The position numbers and the translations under genes were made by a program. DNA of 64,000 nt, from NCBI GenBank assembly GCA_035536995.1, contig DATLNB010000067.1, forward strand, positions 48,627-112,626, in the 5' to 3' direction. Numbering within the stretch: position 1 is the first letter of the stretch; each line of letters begins with the position of its first letter. Below the pieces are notes generated by a model that saw only the letters and a list, made by a program, of their open reading frames with translations, did no database searches and was not told the DNA's origin. Below are positions 1-8,370 of the stretch, one piece after another. Source of the DNA: AV80 sp035536995. Lineage in GTDB: Bacteria > Verrucomicrobiota > Verrucomicrobiia > Chthoniobacterales > UBA10450.

Positions 1-110
1 CGGGGCGGTGCCAAACCCGCCGTGCGGCCGGCAAATAGTCGTGGCCGCGGCCGCGCGGAACCGGACTTGTGGCCGGCGGCGTGTTCCTCTAGTTCTCTCG
101 GTTTGCGCCT
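1..110. other. window edge, no gene seen
   Basis: GC-rich stretch before the first gene. No open frame, repeat or RNA gene can be supported. It may hold the promoter of the glycosyltransferase-like gene that follows. Confidence 0.4.
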
Positions 111-1541
111 GTGTTGACGGAACCTGTACCGATTGAAAAAGCTCCCCCAGGCTCCAATGCTGCATTGCAGCCGTCGATTTGCGCTGCCGTCATTCTCCTG
201 GTTGTAGGCGCGGCTGTAGCACACCAAATCAAGCAATTTTCGGAAGGGGAATTGGGCGATTTTCTCCATTTTTATCGCGCGGCGGGTGCGATGCGGAGAG
301 GCGAAGACATTTATATCGCGGCTGAGGGACGCTATCTTTATCCGCCCTTTCTTGCCTTTATTCTCCAGCCCCTCACGTTCCTGTCGGCGCCAATCGCCGC
401 TACAGTATGGACGCTCATTAGCGTCACCTTGATTTGCGCCGCGGCTTTCATTGCCGCCAAAGAGGCAGCGGTCCGCTGGCTGCCGGGCGGAACCGCGGCA
501 GATCCAGCCTTGCCCTGGGGAATAGCGGCGTCCGCAATCGTCCTGGGTGCGGACAAGATCTACGCCGTTGTCCGTCTGGGACAGACCGATGGTGTGATGC
601 TGCTGGGGTTCGCCTGCGCGCTTCGCTGGATGCAACGCAAGCCGTGGCTTGCCGGTTTCGCCATCGGCGCGAGCGGAAACATCAAGTACCTGACCCTGAT
701 CTGTCTGCCTTATTTTTTGCTGAAACGAAACTACAATGCGACCTGCAGCGCCGCCCTCGCTTTCGCCGGCCTGGTCCTCCTGCCCATCATCGAAGTGGGA
801 CCCGAAAAAATTTTGCAATATGCGGCAACCTCATTGGGTGGGCTGGTTCGCCTGGTGACGGTCTCAGCGCAGCGGGTCCATATTTTCGAAGTGAGCTGGG
901 ACCGCTCGATCTCTCTCACTTCGGCGGTAGCGCGGATGTCTCGTGCCGCCAATCTGTCCGGGGTGAGCACTGCGATTTGTTTGTTGTTGCTGTTGATTGC
1001 GATTCTGACGGTGCTGATCTGGATCAGCCGCCGGCATGGTATTCGGTTGTTTCACGCCGCGCGCGACGAAAGCGAAGTCGGGACTGCGGCGGTAATGCAT
1101 CTGGAATGGGCGATCCTGGTTTTCGTCGCCGTGGCGTTCAGTCCACAGGCAACGGCGCGCCATATGATTCTGCTGATGCTGATTTACACAGTGGGCCTTG
1201 CCATCCTGCATTTTCACGGCACCACGCGGCAACGGGTGTTTCTCGGCGCGGCCCTGGCTTTGGTTGTCGCGTCGCTCTCCCTGCCGTTTTGGGTGATAGG
1301 TCTCGCCTCTCAGCGGGGCAACTGGCGCGCTAACGGCGGCGCGAGCTGGTGCGCTCTGTTTTTTGTTCTCGTCCTGGTCTCAATTGGCGCGCGTGCAATC
1401 TCACACATCCGCGCCGCCCATACCCTCACCCCGGTCGGGATATTGTCCGGTGCAAGTGGAGGGAGGCATGCCGTTCCGAAAGGGAATCGGAGCCCACTCG
1501 GCGAGAGCGATTCACACCGAGAAACCCCGGTGAGTCATTGA
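111..1541 (+). CDS. GT87-like (DUF2029) integral membrane glycosyltransferase
   Basis: Polytopic membrane protein of 476 residues with about ten hydrophobic segments. After the first membrane segment it carries FYRAAGAMRRGEDIY and then YLYPPFLAFILQPLTF. This is the layout of the GT87 family (polyprenol-phosphate-dependent mannosyltransferase-like): an acidic periplasmic loop, a G-x-D-x-Y motif and a YPP motif. The family transfers sugars from lipid carriers at the outer face of the membrane; the acceptor here is unknown. The start is GTG; a rarer start further in cannot be excluded. The last ~40 residues are polar and probably disordered. The next gene is 36 nt downstream on the same strand and also acts on the envelope. 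Confidence 0.65.
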   Translation: MLTEPVPIEKAPPGSNAALQPSICAAVILLVVGAAVAHQIKQFSEGELGDFLHFYRAAGAMRRGEDIYIAAEGRYLYPPFLAFILQPLTFLSAPIAATVWTLISVTLICAAAFIAAKEAAVRWLPGGTAADPALPWGIAASAIVLGADKIYAVVRLGQTDGVMLLGFACALRWMQRKPWLAGFAIGASGNIKYLTLICLPYFLLKRNYNATCSAALAFAGLVLLPIIEVGPEKILQYAATSLGGLVRLVTVSAQRVHIFEVSWDRSISLTSAVARMSRAANLSGVSTAICLLLLLIAILTVLIWISRRHGIRLFHAARDESEVGTAAVMHLEWAILVFVAVAFSPQATARHMILLMLIYTVGLAILHFHGTTRQRVFLGAALALVVASLSLPFWVIGLASQRGNWRANGGASWCALFFVLVLVSIGARAISHIRAAHTLTPVGILSGASGGRHAVPKGNRSPLGESDSHRETPVSH

Positions 1542-1577
1542 CAAACACCCGCCAATGCGCTTTTCCATTCCCCAACT

Positions 1578-2183
1578 ATGAGACATTTTTCCCGCCTCTT
1601 CTTCTGCCTCTGCGCGCCGGCCGCTTTTCTCCTCACGAGCTGCGGCACCACGAGCAGCGTATCCACCGGACGTTACCGGGTCATCGCGCATAAGCCGAAC
1701 AACCCCGAAAACGTCAGGGTCAAGCTCTCGCTCTCGACCCAGAACGTTTACATCATGGAAGGCGATCGCCTCTTGATGGCCGCGGTGACCAACGTCGGCA
1801 AACCAGGCGCGGCCACGCCCACCGGCAATTTCACCATTTACAACAAGGAAAAGAAGCGCCGCCGCCACAGCGAACCGGACGCCGGATATCCGATGGCCTA
1901 TTGGCAGGAATTTAAATCCGCCTATGGATTCCATGAAGGCTTTGTCCACCCGTATCCGCACACCCATGGTTGCGTCCGGATGCATCGGGAGGCTGTGGCC
2001 CGGATGTTCGCGCTAACCCGCATCGGCACGCCGGTGACCATCGCGCAATCGCTCCCGGAAGATAAGCTCTACGGCAGCCAGGTGATGAAACTCGACCAGA
2101 GCAAGGATCCGGATCCGCCGCGTTCCTTCATGATGTCGGACGCCTGGTTCAAGGACCCGGCCGGGCCGCTCCTGGTAGACTGA
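1578..2183 (+). CDS. L,D-transpeptidase (YkuD-type) lipoprotein
   Basis: A 201-residue protein with a lipoprotein signal peptide (lipobox LLTSC, Cys22), so it is probably anchored in the outer membrane or periplasm. The C-terminal half carries the YkuD catalytic signature: an upstream His near residue 119 (YGFHEGF) and the THGCVRM motif, with nucleophile Cys132. Such enzymes form 3-3 cross-links in peptidoglycan or attach proteins to it. It is shorter than many family members and has no visible LysM or peptidoglycan-binding domain. Family assignment rests on the catalytic motif; the acyl acceptor cannot be told from sequence. Confidence 0.75.
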   Translation: MRHFSRLFFCLCAPAAFLLTSCGTTSSVSTGRYRVIAHKPNNPENVRVKLSLSTQNVYIMEGDRLLMAAVTNVGKPGAATPTGNFTIYNKEKKRRRHSEPDAGYPMAYWQEFKSAYGFHEGFVHPYPHTHGCVRMHREAVARMFALTRIGTPVTIAQSLPEDKLYGSQVMKLDQSKDPDPPRSFMMSDAWFKDPAGPLLVD

Positions 2184-2262
2184 TCCGGATTCAGGGCTAA
2201 ATTGCTTCGGTTAGCCGGCGGGTGCTAGGTCGCCCCCGGCCCTGCCCTTTTTTCCGAAGCAA

Positions 2263-3501
2263 ATGAGCACAAACCTGATCTCCAGCGGGACCACGGCGCG
2301 CGAGAAAGTGAATCTGCGCACGCCGGAGGTGATGACGGCTGTCCAGGAACAGGTCGAATCGCATTATCGGAGCGACATCGTGGACAAGGTCCGCCGGGCA
2401 GGCGGGATCCTCCATTGCGGCGAGGTGACCGTGCGGCTCGCGAAGCAGTTCGGCTTTTGTTACGGGGTCGAGCGCGCCATTGATCTCGCCTATGCCGCGC
2501 GCAAGGTTTTCGCGGACCGGCGCCTTTTTATTGTTGGCGAGATCATTCACAACCCGGAGGTCAACGAGCAGATCTCCTCGTTAGGTATCAAGAACCTGAT
2601 GGGGAGAAATAAGCAGGCCGATATCGGCGAACTTGGGCCGGATGACGTCGTCATCGTGCCCGCCTTCGGGACGGAGCTCTCCATCCAGCAACAAATCAAG
2701 GACCGCGGTTGCCAGATCGTGGACACGACCTGCGGTGACGTGATGAGCGTCTGGAAACGCGTTCGCAAGTACGCGAGCGAGTCCGCGACCTCCATCATTC
2801 ACGGCAAAGCCGAGCACGAGGAAACCAAGGCCACCAGCTCGCGCGCTCTCGGTGACGGCAAGGGGCATTACCTTGTTGTCCTGACTCTCCCCGATACCGA
2901 TTACGTCTGCGATTACATCCGGCACGGGGGCGATAAGGCCGCCTTCCTGGAGCGGTTTCGCAACGCGCATTCACCCGGGTTCGATCCGGATTTGCACTTG
3001 CGGACGATCGGCGTAGCCAACCAGACCACCATGCTTCGCGGGGAAACGGAAGAGGTGCAACGCCGGATTCGCCAGGCAATCATCGACCGGGACGGCCCCG
3101 AAGGCGCGGCGAACAACTTCCGGTTCTTCGATACGATTTGCGGCGCGACGCAGGAACGCCAGGACGCGCTCCGCGAGCTGCTGAACGTCCCACTGAACCT
3201 GCTTCTGGTGGTGGGTGGATACAACAGCTCGAACACGTCGCACCTTGCGGAGATGGGGGAAGAGAAGCTGCCCACTTATTTCGTGCGCAACGCCTCGCGG
3301 CTCGTCTCCCAGGACGAGATCTTGCATTACGATCTTCATCAGAAAGAAGAGGTCATCGCGCGCAACTGGCTGCCCTCCGGCCGTATCGTCGTCGGGATTA
3401 CCGCGGGCGCATCCTGCCCTAACAACCTGATCGAAGAGACGCTGGTCCGGTTATACGAGCTGCGAGGTATCTCGCGCGAAGAGCTGGAAGCCGCAGCGTA
3501 A
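2263..3501 (+). CDS. ispH: 4-hydroxy-3-methylbut-2-enyl diphosphate reductase, plant/cyanobacterial type
   Basis: Last enzyme of the MEP isoprenoid pathway: it reduces HMBPP to IPP and DMAPP with a [4Fe-4S] cluster. The three cluster cysteines are visible in FGFCYGVERAID (Cys66), VDTTCGDV (Cys157) and FDTICGATQERQDAL (Cys293). At 412 residues it is about 100 longer than the E. coli enzyme. The segments ANQTTMLRGETEE and DTICGATQERQDAL match the long form known from cyanobacteria and plastids. The TAA stop abuts a family A palindromic repeat. The ku gene follows in the same direction after 123 nt filled mostly by that repeat. Confidence 0.93.
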   Translation: MSTNLISSGTTAREKVNLRTPEVMTAVQEQVESHYRSDIVDKVRRAGGILHCGEVTVRLAKQFGFCYGVERAIDLAYAARKVFADRRLFIVGEIIHNPEVNEQISSLGIKNLMGRNKQADIGELGPDDVVIVPAFGTELSIQQQIKDRGCQIVDTTCGDVMSVWKRVRKYASESATSIIHGKAEHEETKATSSRALGDGKGHYLVVLTLPDTDYVCDYIRHGGDKAAFLERFRNAHSPGFDPDLHLRTIGVANQTTMLRGETEEVQRRIRQAIIDRDGPEGAANNFRFFDTICGATQERQDALRELLNVPLNLLLVVGGYNSSNTSHLAEMGEEKLPTYFVRNASRLVSQDEILHYDLHQKEEVIARNWLPSGRIVVGITAGASCPNNLIEETLVRLYELRGISREELEAAA

Positions 3502-3583
3502 TGTAGGGGCGCTTGTGCCAAGCGCCCAATTGACCCGCCTAAGCGATGCCGCCCTCAGGCGCTTGACACAAGCGCCTCTACAT
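3502..3583. repeat. REPIN family A (ispH-ku gap)
   Basis: Two hairpins facing each other. The left begins TGTAGGGGCGCTTGTG, with stem GCGCTT/AAGCGC; the right ends AAGCGCCTCTACA. The outer ends are inverted copies. The same family recurs at 4462-4529, 30257-30283 (one hairpin), 49128-49207 and 54881-54957. Confidence 0.85.
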
Positions 3584-3624
3584 CACCCACGCGATCAACC
3601 CGCGAGCCGCGAAGTCTTTACGTT

Positions 3625-4461
3625 ATGCGTGCTATCTGGAAAGGCAGTATCAGTTTCGGCCTCGTTAACATTCCCATCGCGCTCTACCCGGCGACGCGGA
3701 AAGAAGACCTCAAATTTCGGCTCCTCCGGGCCAAGGACCACAGCCCGGTCAATTACAAACGGGTCGCGGAGAAGGATGGGAAAGAGGTCCCGTGGGACGA
3801 GATCGTGAAGGGCTACGAATACGAAAAAGGAAAATTCGTTGTCTTAAACGAAAAGGATTTCCAGCGCGTGGACCTCGAAGCAACCCAGACAGTCGATATC
3901 CAGGACTTCGTGGATCTCGATGAGATCGACCCGATGTATTTCTATAAGCCGTATTACCTGGAGCCGCAGAAGGGGGGCGACAAAGCCTACACTTTGCTGC
4001 GCGAAGCTTTGGCGGACGGAAAGAAAGTCGGCATTGCCAAGGTGGTGATCAAAACGCGGCAATACCTGGCCGGGGTCAAAGCGCTGAAGCACGCCCTCGT
4101 TCTCGAGCTCATGCATTTCGCCGAAGAGCTGTCCGATGCGGAAAAACTGAACGTCCCAAAAACGACCGAAGTCGGGAAACGCGAAAAAGAGATGGCTGAA
4201 GCGCTCGTCAAAAGCATGAGCTCGAAGTGGGATCCCGAGAAGTACAAGGACGATTACAAAGACGCGCTCATGGATGTGATTGAAGAGAAAGTCGAAGCGG
4301 GCGGAAAGGAGATCGAAGAAAAGCCGAAGGAGAAGAGACCTTCAACCAAGGTGATCGATCTGGTAGCGGTGCTGCAGGAAAGCCTGAAAGCGCAAAGCGG
4401 TGGAGGCGGAAAGAAGAAAACCGCCGCGAAGAAAGCGAAGCAGCAGAAGAAGGCCGCCTAG
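3625..4461 (+). CDS. ku: non-homologous end joining protein Ku
   Basis: Bacterial Ku, which binds DNA double-strand ends as a homodimer and recruits a LigD-type ligase. The opening MRAIWKGSISFGLVNIPI is the near-invariant start of the family, and the Ku core beta-barrel extends to about residue 250. The C-terminus is a short lysine-rich tail (GGGGKKKTAAKKAKQQKKA) of the kind linked to DNA binding. Length 278 aa is normal. No ligD is visible in this window, so the ligase partner, if present, is encoded elsewhere. The next gene is convergent, separated by a family A repeat. Confidence 0.93.
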   Translation: MRAIWKGSISFGLVNIPIALYPATRKEDLKFRLLRAKDHSPVNYKRVAEKDGKEVPWDEIVKGYEYEKGKFVVLNEKDFQRVDLEATQTVDIQDFVDLDEIDPMYFYKPYYLEPQKGGDKAYTLLREALADGKKVGIAKVVIKTRQYLAGVKALKHALVLELMHFAEELSDAEKLNVPKTTEVGKREKEMAEALVKSMSSKWDPEKYKDDYKDALMDVIEEKVEAGGKEIEEKPKEKRPSTKVIDLVAVLQESLKAQSGGGGKKKTAAKKAKQQKKAA

Positions 4462-4529
4462 ATGTAGAGGCGCTTGTGCCAAGCGCCTTTTCCGAACGCC
4501 CAGGTGCTTGGCGCAAGCGCCTCTACATC
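4462..4529. repeat. REPIN family A between convergent ku and YkgJ genes
   Basis: Inverted pair of hairpins: the left reads ATGTAGAGGCGCTTGTGCC and the right ends GCGCCTCTACATC. It sits directly between two convergent genes. Its right end contains the last Met codon and TAG stop of the YkgJ gene. It could act as a bidirectional transcription end. Confidence 0.85.
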
Positions 4530-4942
4530 TTTAGCGCGTCTGCGAGCGCCTTCTGAAAAAGCCGCGGCCCGTCGCCGCCTAACGAAGCGTCGATCGTTTC
4601 CAGTCGCCGGATCAAGTCGATGACCTCGCGCCGGGCGTAGGGCCCCCCCGCCGCGGCGCAGAAATGCGTGCGGCATCCGAAAGGCCGCGCGTCGTAGATC
4701 AGACAATTTCCTGTCGCGCGATCGAGCAACGGGCACGCGCCGTCCGGATTGATCGGCAGTGCCTTCCGCCCAGTCGCGCGCAACGCTCGTGCGGCGAGCA
4801 ACGCTTCGCCTTTGGTGAGATACGGAGTGCGGCCGGTCAATTTGAAGTGACAGCATTCCTTTATCCGTGCGCAGTTTCGATCGATCGGGCGCGCGGCCAG
4901 GTCGTCATAGATTGCGCGGACTTCGTTAAGGGCTGCGTCCAT
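4523..4942 (-). CDS. YkgJ-family cysteine cluster protein
   Basis: A 139-residue soluble protein with the YkgJ-type (zinc- or iron-chelating) cysteine cluster: CARIKECCHFKL near the N-terminus, then CPLLDR, CLIYDARPFGCRTHFC. The function is not established for the family; metal binding is inferred from the conserved cysteines. The C-terminal Met and stop codon lie inside a REPIN. It is the downstream neighbour of the BaiN-like flavoprotein on the same strand, 35 nt away. Confidence 0.8.
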   Translation of the reverse strand: MDAALNEVRAIYDDLAARPIDRNCARIKECCHFKLTGRTPYLTKGEALLAARALRATGRKALPINPDGACPLLDRATGNCLIYDARPFGCRTHFCAAAGGPYARREVIDLIRRLETIDASLGGDGPRLFQKALADALKM

Positions 4943-4952
4943 CCTGGGAGAA

Positions 4953-4981
4953 AACTAGCCGGGATCGACCCTCCCGGCTAC
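4953..4981. repeat. REP hairpin family I (GTAGCCGGGATC type)
   Basis: Short imperfect palindrome CTAGCCGGGATCGACC/CTCCCGGCTAC between two same-strand genes. Read on the minus strand it starts with GTAGCCGGGA and provides the TAG stop of the flavoprotein gene (4978-4980). A second copy lies at 20064-20089 inside the radical SAM gene. Confidence 0.7.
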
Positions 4982-6204
4982 ACCGCGTCCGCCATCGCGT
5001 TCCCAGCGATCCAGCCAGTGGTCCAGGCCGCCTGGAAATTAAATCCGCCGGTGATGCCATCGATGTCGAGGAGCTCGCCGGCGAAGTAGAGGTGGCGCAC
5101 GATCCGGCTTTCCATGGTCTTGAAATCGACCTCGCGGAGGTAAACGCCGCCGCAGGTCACAAACTCATCCTTGTTCAATGACTTTCCATTCACGGCGAGC
5201 TCCGTCCTTTGCACGAGCGACACGAGCTGGTTCATGTTGTCACGCGAAAGGATCGTCCAGCGCGTGTCTTTCGTCACGCCGGCGGCCAACGCCAATTCCT
5301 CCCAAAGCCTGAAAGGCAGCGGGCCGAGTGGTGAATTGATCACGAGCCGGTTCGGATTCGAATCGCGAAGCGACCGAAGCTGTCCGCGGACCTGGTTCTC
5401 GGACCATCCCGGCAGCCAGTTGAGCCGCAGCGGAAAATTGTAATCCGTCGTGTGGAGGGTGCGGGCGCCCCAGGCGGAGAGGCGAAGGATGACCGGTCCA
5501 CTGACTCCCTGATGCGTGATCAGGAGCGAACCGCGTTGGCGAAGGGAACTGCCCGGCACCGTGGCTTCGACATCGGTGATGGCCACTCCGGGCAATCTTT
5601 GCAACCAGGTGGGGCCGGCGTGAAAGGAAAACAGCGAAGGCACCGCCGGCAGAACTGTATGGCCGAGCGATTCCGCGATGGCGGCGCCACTGGTCGAGCG
5701 CGTTCCACCTGTCGCCAACAATAACCGGTCGCAGGTCGCCGCCGTTCCGCGTCCAAAATCCAGTTCGAAGCCTTTCGTAGTCCGCCGCACTCCATCCACG
5801 CCTCTTCGGGCAAACAATTTCACGCCGGCCAAGTTCGCCTCCCTTATCAGGCAGTCGATGATCGTCTGCGACGAGTCCGTCACCGGGAACATGCGCCCGT
5901 CCGGCTCGGTCTTAAGTTTTATGCCGCGTTCTTCAAACCAGGCTGCCGTGTCCGCCGCGGAAAACCGATGGAGCGGCGATATCAGGGCGCGTTCGCCGCG
6001 CGGATAGCTGGCGCTCATCGTTCGCGGCTCGAAACAGGCGTTGGTCACGTTGCACCGGCCGCCGCCGGAAATGCGGACTTTTGTCAGGAACTCCGCGCCT
6101 CGTTCGTAGATCGAAACTTCATTCACGGGGTTAGCCCGGGCGCAGGCTATCGCGGCGAAAAATCCGGCTGCGCCGCCGCCGACGATTGCGATTTTTTCCG
6201 CCAC
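4978..6204 (-). CDS. NAD(P)/FAD-dependent oxidoreductase, HI0933/BaiN family
   Basis: A 408-residue flavoprotein. The N-terminus has the dinucleotide-binding fold motif IAIVGGGAAGFFAAI, followed by RISGGGRCNVTN, the family hallmark (K-x-x-x-S-G-G-G-R-C-N). A second FAD motif lies at the C-terminus: YFAGELLDIDGITGGFNFQ, then an A-x-x-T-G near the end. The family includes YhiN and BaiN-like enzymes; the substrate is unknown for most members. The start is GTG. The DUF72 gene upstream ends 1 nt before this start, so the two are probably cotranscribed. The stop codon is inside a REP hairpin. Confidence 0.85.
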   Translation of the reverse strand: MAEKIAIVGGGAAGFFAAIACARANPVNEVSIYERGAEFLTKVRISGGGRCNVTNACFEPRTMSASYPRGERALISPLHRFSAADTAAWFEERGIKLKTEPDGRMFPVTDSSQTIIDCLIREANLAGVKLFARRGVDGVRRTTKGFELDFGRGTAATCDRLLLATGGTRSTSGAAIAESLGHTVLPAVPSLFSFHAGPTWLQRLPGVAITDVEATVPGSSLRQRGSLLITHQGVSGPVILRLSAWGARTLHTTDYNFPLRLNWLPGWSENQVRGQLRSLRDSNPNRLVINSPLGPLPFRLWEELALAAGVTKDTRWTILSRDNMNQLVSLVQRTELAVNGKSLNKDEFVTCGGVYLREVDFKTMESRIVRHLYFAGELLDIDGITGGFNFQAAWTTGWIAGNAMADAV

Positions 6205-6205
6205 G

Positions 6206-6940
6206 TCAGCGAACGTCGTGGCCGCGGGCTCGCAGAATCCGCTTTAGTTCCTGCGCGTTCTTGATCGCGAAAGCGTCGCGGTCGTTGTCGAAATAAATCC
6301 AGGCTTCGTGCGCCGCGCTTTTTTCGATTTTGTCCGCCCATTCATTCAGCTCGTCGTCGCTGTAATCGTGCCGATACCACCGGCTTCGGCCGTGGAGACG
6401 CGCGTAGATCGCGTCGCTCGTCCGGATCAAATCGTCGGGCAAACGTGGCGCGCTTACCCCGCAAAAGATTAAACCGCGTTCGCGGAAGCGCCGATAAACC
6501 GATTCGCCCCACCAGCTTTTATGACGGAACTCGACGGCGTTGCGATACTGCGGATCAAGCTGCCTGAGGATGCTGGCCAGGCGCGACGGGGTGTAGCGAT
6601 AACTTGGGGGGAATTGAAAAAGAAAGCAGCCGAGCTTTGGTCCGAGGATTTCTTCGAATTTGCAGAATTCCTCGACCAGCATCCTGGTTCGAACGAGACG
6701 TTTTTCGTGAGTGATCAACCGGTTGACCTTGACCGAGTAACGGAAATTCTCGGGTGCGTTCCGGACCCAGCTTTTCACGGTCGCGATCTTCGGCCAACTG
6801 TAGAACGGCGCGTTTAACTCCACCGTGTTGAAGTTGGCTGTGTAATGCCTAAACCAGGTGTCGGTCCGTTTCGTCTCCGGATAAAAGATCCCGCGCCAGT
6901 GCCAGTAAAACCAGCCGGAGCAACCGATGTGGATTTGCAC
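6206..6940 (-). CDS. DUF72 domain-containing protein
   Basis: A 244-residue TIM-barrel-like protein of the DUF72 (YecE) family. The opening HIGCSGWFYWHWRGIFYP, then FNTVELNAPFYSWP and NAVEFRHKSWW, are the usual family motifs. Biochemical function is not established. The frame is open further upstream, but family alignment places the start at a GTG at 6940, just before QIHIGCSGW. A second, more distant DUF72 protein is encoded at 40418-41350. Confidence 0.8.
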   Translation of the reverse strand: MQIHIGCSGWFYWHWRGIFYPETKRTDTWFRHYTANFNTVELNAPFYSWPKIATVKSWVRNAPENFRYSVKVNRLITHEKRLVRTRMLVEEFCKFEEILGPKLGCFLFQFPPSYRYTPSRLASILRQLDPQYRNAVEFRHKSWWGESVYRRFRERGLIFCGVSAPRLPDDLIRTSDAIYARLHGRSRWYRHDYSDDELNEWADKIEKSAAHEAWIYFDNDRDAFAIKNAQELKRILRARGHDVR

Positions 6941-7023
6941 AGGAGATTGTAGACGGGATCGCTGGTCTCGGCGAGAGACGCGGGTGCCCGGTCGCCATCC
7001 CGTCCCGCTACGACAATCTTGAC

Positions 7024-7485
7024 ATGACGAACCCCGCCGCACAGCCTCGCCTGATGAACTCGCTCAAGCGCTTCGCCGATCCGGTTTATTGCCTCATGCG
7101 CCTCATGGTTGGATTAATGTTTGCCTGCCATGGCGCCCAGAAACTTCTCGGATGGTTCACCCCGCCCGGGAAAACTCCTACGGCGCTCGACGCGCTCGGT
7201 ACGGTAGGCGCATGGATCGAGCTCGTGGGCGGGCTCTTTATCGCGCTCGGCCTCCTCACCTCCATCGTGGCCTTTATCGCCAGCGGCATGATGGCAGTCG
7301 CGTTTTTCATGGCGCATTTCAAGGCGGGCGGCACCGGCTGGGTGCCGATCGTGAACCGCGGCGAGCTCGCAGTGGTTTACTGCTGGGTCTTTCTCTTCAT
7401 CTGCTTTTACGGACCAGGACGCTGGAGCGTCGACGCGCTCCTTCTCCGCCGCGGGGCGCCGGCGTCGCCTACTCCGACTCCTTGA
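7024..7485 (+). CDS. DoxX family membrane protein
   Basis: A 153-residue protein with four hydrophobic segments and the DoxX signature RLMVGLMFACHGAQKLLGWF at the first helix, then LVGGLFIALGLLT. Family members are small quinone-associated or redox-associated membrane proteins whose precise role is mostly unknown. It is followed 18 nt later by the secreted dienelactone hydrolase gene in the same direction, and divergent from the DUF72/BaiN/YkgJ operon. Confidence 0.8.
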   Translation: MTNPAAQPRLMNSLKRFADPVYCLMRLMVGLMFACHGAQKLLGWFTPPGKTPTALDALGTVGAWIELVGGLFIALGLLTSIVAFIASGMMAVAFFMAHFKAGGTGWVPIVNRGELAVVYCWVFLFICFYGPGRWSVDALLLRRGAPASPTPTP

Positions 7486-7503
7486 AGAAAAGCGATCGGA
7501 CTA

Positions 7504-8280
7504 ATGAAACGGATCATTTTCTCTCTCGCTTTTCTGCTCTGCGCCTCAGCGCTGCCGGGTCAGGATTGGGCGAAGGCGCGGTTGGAAAAATCATCGCGGC
7601 ACGGGGAGTGGGTTGAGTTCAAGTCGGGCGAGCGCACGCTCAAGGCCTTCGTCGTGTTTCCCGAGCGGAAGGAAAAGGCGCCGGTCGTAATCGTTATCCA
7701 CGAAATCTTTGGACTGACCGATTGGGTGCGCGGTGTGTGCGACCAGCTCGCGGAAGCGGGCGTGATTGCCATCGCGCCCGATATGCTGAGCGGGCAGACG
7801 TTCGCTGATGTGGATGGGGCGCGGAAAGCGATTTCGGCATTGCCGCCGGAACAGGTGAAGGCGGATCTCGATGCGACGGCGGAGTATGCTTTGACAAAAA
7901 TTCCGGCAGCCAATGGCTCGCTCGCGGTCAGCGGCTTCTGCTGGGGCGGGGCTCGGACCTTCGAATACGCACGGGCGAACCCGAAGTTGAAGGCTGCCTA
8001 TTCGTTTTACGGCACCGCGGTCGAGAACGCCGAGGACGCCGGGAAGATTGTCTGCCCGGTCTTTGGCTTCTACGGCGAGAACGACGCTCGCGTAAACGCG
8101 ACGATCCCCAAAGCCGACGAGCTAATGAAAGCCGCCGGAAAGAAGTACGAGCCCATCATTTACAAAGGCGCCGGCCACGGTTTCATGCGCGACGGCGAAG
8201 CCCCGACTGGCACGCCCGAGAACAAGAAGGCGCGGGACGACGCGTGGGCGCGGTGGAAGGAATTGTTAAAACAACTGTAG
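7504..8280 (+). CDS. secreted dienelactone hydrolase family protein
   Basis: Alpha/beta hydrolase of 258 residues with a signal peptide (MKRIIFSLAFLLCASALPG). The catalytic triad is readable as Cys146 in GFCWGG, Asp194 in YGENDARV and His225 in GAGHGFMRD, which is the dienelactone hydrolase arrangement with a cysteine nucleophile. The substrate is not predictable; many such proteins are general esterases. It probably shares a transcript with the DoxX gene. The gene ends just before a REPIN that begins the RAYT locus. Confidence 0.85.
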   Translation: MKRIIFSLAFLLCASALPGQDWAKARLEKSSRHGEWVEFKSGERTLKAFVVFPERKEKAPVVIVIHEIFGLTDWVRGVCDQLAEAGVIAIAPDMLSGQTFADVDGARKAISALPPEQVKADLDATAEYALTKIPAANGSLAVSGFCWGGARTFEYARANPKLKAAYSFYGTAVENAEDAGKIVCPVFGFYGENDARVNATIPKADELMKAAGKKYEPIIYKGAGHGFMRDGEAPTGTPENKKARDDAWARWKELLKQL

Positions 8281-8281
8281 C

Positions 8282-8370
8282 GGTAGGGACGGCGCGCTGC
8301 GCCGTCTGACCGAATGTCCCCCCGGACCTCAAATGCACGTTCGCAGACGCCGCAGCGCGGCGTCCCTACC
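8282..8370. repeat. REPIN family B, upstream copy flanking the RAYT
   Basis: Outer ends GGTAGGGAC and GTCCCTACC are exact inverted repeats. Each end carries a perfect hairpin (GACGGCGC-GCT-GCGCCGTC on the left, GACGCCGC-AGC-GCGGCGTC on the right). The start codon of the transposase frame (8314) lies in the spacer. A near-identical copy lies at 8800-8887. Confidence 0.92.

Noticed and set aside
434..1333. Long open frame in another phase within the GT87-like gene
   Set aside because: Arg/Cys-rich composition typical of a shifted GC-rich frame; the overlapping frame has membrane helices and family motifs.
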